This document shows, one piece after another, positions 6,146 through 6,780 of a stretch of 6,780 nt of DNA. Position 1 is the stretch's first letter. Each line of letters begins with the position of its first letter. Source of the DNA: Pseudomonadota bacterium (GTDB lineage Bacteria > Myxococcota_A > Polyangia > Polyangiales > Ga0077539); NCBI GenBank assembly GCA_023428035.1, contig JAEYZO010000834.1, forward strand, positions 1-6,780. The letters run 5' to 3'. Both the position numbers and the translations under genes were made by a program. The notes beneath the pieces were generated by a model. The model did no database searches. It was not told the origin of the DNA and was given only the letters and a program-made list of their open reading frames with translations.

Positions 6146-6780
6146 GTGACTGAGACGCAGCCCTCGCACAGCGAGGTCGATGAGGTGCTCGCCGGGGGCG
6201 GCGAGCTCGGTTCGCGGATGCGCGCCATCGACTGGGCGACCACCCCCCTCGGCCCCGTCGCGTCGTGGCCGCAGAGCCTGCGGTCGGCGCTGAGCGTGTG
6301 CCTCGGGTCGCGCTTTCCCATCGCGATCTACTGGGGCCCTGAGCTCACGCTCCTCTACAACGACGCCTGGAGCCCCATCGCCGGCGCCAAGCACCCCTGG
6401 GCCCTCGGGCGCCCCGCCCTCGAGGTCTGGCCCGAGATCTGGGACGCCATCGGCCCAGGCTTCGCGCGCGTGCTCTCCACCGGCGAGGGCACCTACGCCG
6501 AAGACTCGATGCTCGCGATGTCGCGGCACGGCTACACCGAGGAGTGCTACTTCAACTACAGCTTCACCCCGATCCGCGGCGCGGGGGGCCGCGTCGAGGG
6601 CGTCTTCAACGCCGTCATCGAGACCACCTTCCGGGTGATCGCCGAGCGCCGCACCCGCGCGCTCCGCGACCTCGGCGCCCGCGTGGTCGGCGCCCGCACC
6701 CCCGAAGACGCCTGCGCCCGCGCCGCCGAGGCGCTCTCCACCGCGCCCGAAGACGCCCCCTTCTGCGCGCTGTACCTCGT
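6146..6780 (+). CDS. PAS-domain sensor, probable (hybrid) histidine kinase, N-terminal part (3' end outside window)
   Basis: A frame starting at GTG 6146 stays open to the window edge and gives 211 residues. After a short polar leader comes GGGELGSRMRAIDWATTPLG (17-36), then a PAS-type sensory domain (about 40-165) with WPQSLRSALSVCLGSRFP (41-58), WGPELTLLYNDAW (63-75), KHPWALGRP (82-90) and EVWPEIW (93-99). This set of motifs is characteristic of the first PAS domain of large soluble hybrid histidine kinases. From about 174 (LRDLGARVVGARTPEDACARAAEAL) the sequence looks like the start of a GAF domain. No signal peptide or membrane segment is present, so sensing would be cytoplasmic. The histidine kinase core and any receiver domain lie outside the window, so the catalytic role is inferred. 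The GTG start is chosen because the next in-frame ATG (6218) would remove the conserved GELGSRM segment; an in-frame TGA at 6125 closes the frame upstream. The Shine-Dalgarno is weak (GGAA at 6135-6138). Confidence 0.8.
   Translation, partial: MTETQPSHSEVDEVLAGGGELGSRMRAIDWATTPLGPVASWPQSLRSALSVCLGSRFPIAIYWGPELTLLYNDAWSPIAGAKHPWALGRPALEVWPEIWDAIGPGFARVLSTGEGTYAEDSMLAMSRHGYTEECYFNYSFTPIRGAGGRVEGVFNAVIETTFRVIAERRTRALRDLGARVVGARTPEDACARAAEALSTAPEDAPFCALYL

Noticed and set aside
5863..6529. Minus-strand open frames (152 and 202 codons) across the mpl upstream region and the kinase start
   Set aside because: They lie opposite a recognisable PAS domain and show low-complexity translations without family motifs.

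Overview
The window is strongly GC-rich, with G or C at almost every third codon position. It carries four protein-coding genes plus the start of a fifth, all with clear bacterial families. Gene content points to a Gram-negative with meso-diaminopimelate peptidoglycan (Mpl muropeptide ligase), a ComEC-type DNA-uptake protein and a sensor kinase of the PAS/GAF type that is common in large deltaproteobacterial genomes. A myxobacterium (Myxococcota, perhaps Polyangia) is the best guess. This is inference from base composition and gene families; no rRNA or other taxonomic marker is present.

Layout, left to right. (1) 1-953, plus strand: the C-terminal end of a ComEC/Rec2-like protein, with its last hydrophobic helices and a complete metallo-beta-lactamase domain. 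(2) 954-1234: a 281-base non-coding stretch with a sigma70-like promoter right after comEC, a 33-codon small ORF, a hairpin, and an intrinsic-terminator-like stem-loop 55 bases before the next start codon. This looks like an attenuated leader or a small RNA. (3) 1235-2407, plus: a divergent, stand-alone EF-Tu paralogue of 390 residues with all GTPase motifs intact. (4) 2408-2645: the junction between convergent genes. It holds a strong hairpin just past the EF-Tu stop and a roughly 140-base element with nested inverted repeats that resembles a MITE or REP/BIME-type element. (5) 2646-4502, minus: a short RNase R/RNase II-family exoribonuclease. (6) 4563-5981, minus: Mpl, the peptidoglycan-recycling ligase, 60 bases upstream of the exoribonuclease gene and probably co-transcribed with it. 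(7) 5982-6145: a divergent intergenic region. (8) 6146 to the window end, plus: the N-terminal PAS domain and the start of a probable GAF domain of a likely hybrid histidine kinase, cut by the window.

No CRISPR array, prophage, toxin-antitoxin pair, tRNA, rRNA or recognisable new multi-gene system was found. The parts most worth a second look are the EF-Tu paralogue outside any ribosomal context, with its structured leader, and the nested inverted-repeat element beside it. The genes do not form one pathway. Mpl and the exoribonuclease probably share a transcript; comEC, the EF-Tu paralogue and the kinase look like independent units.
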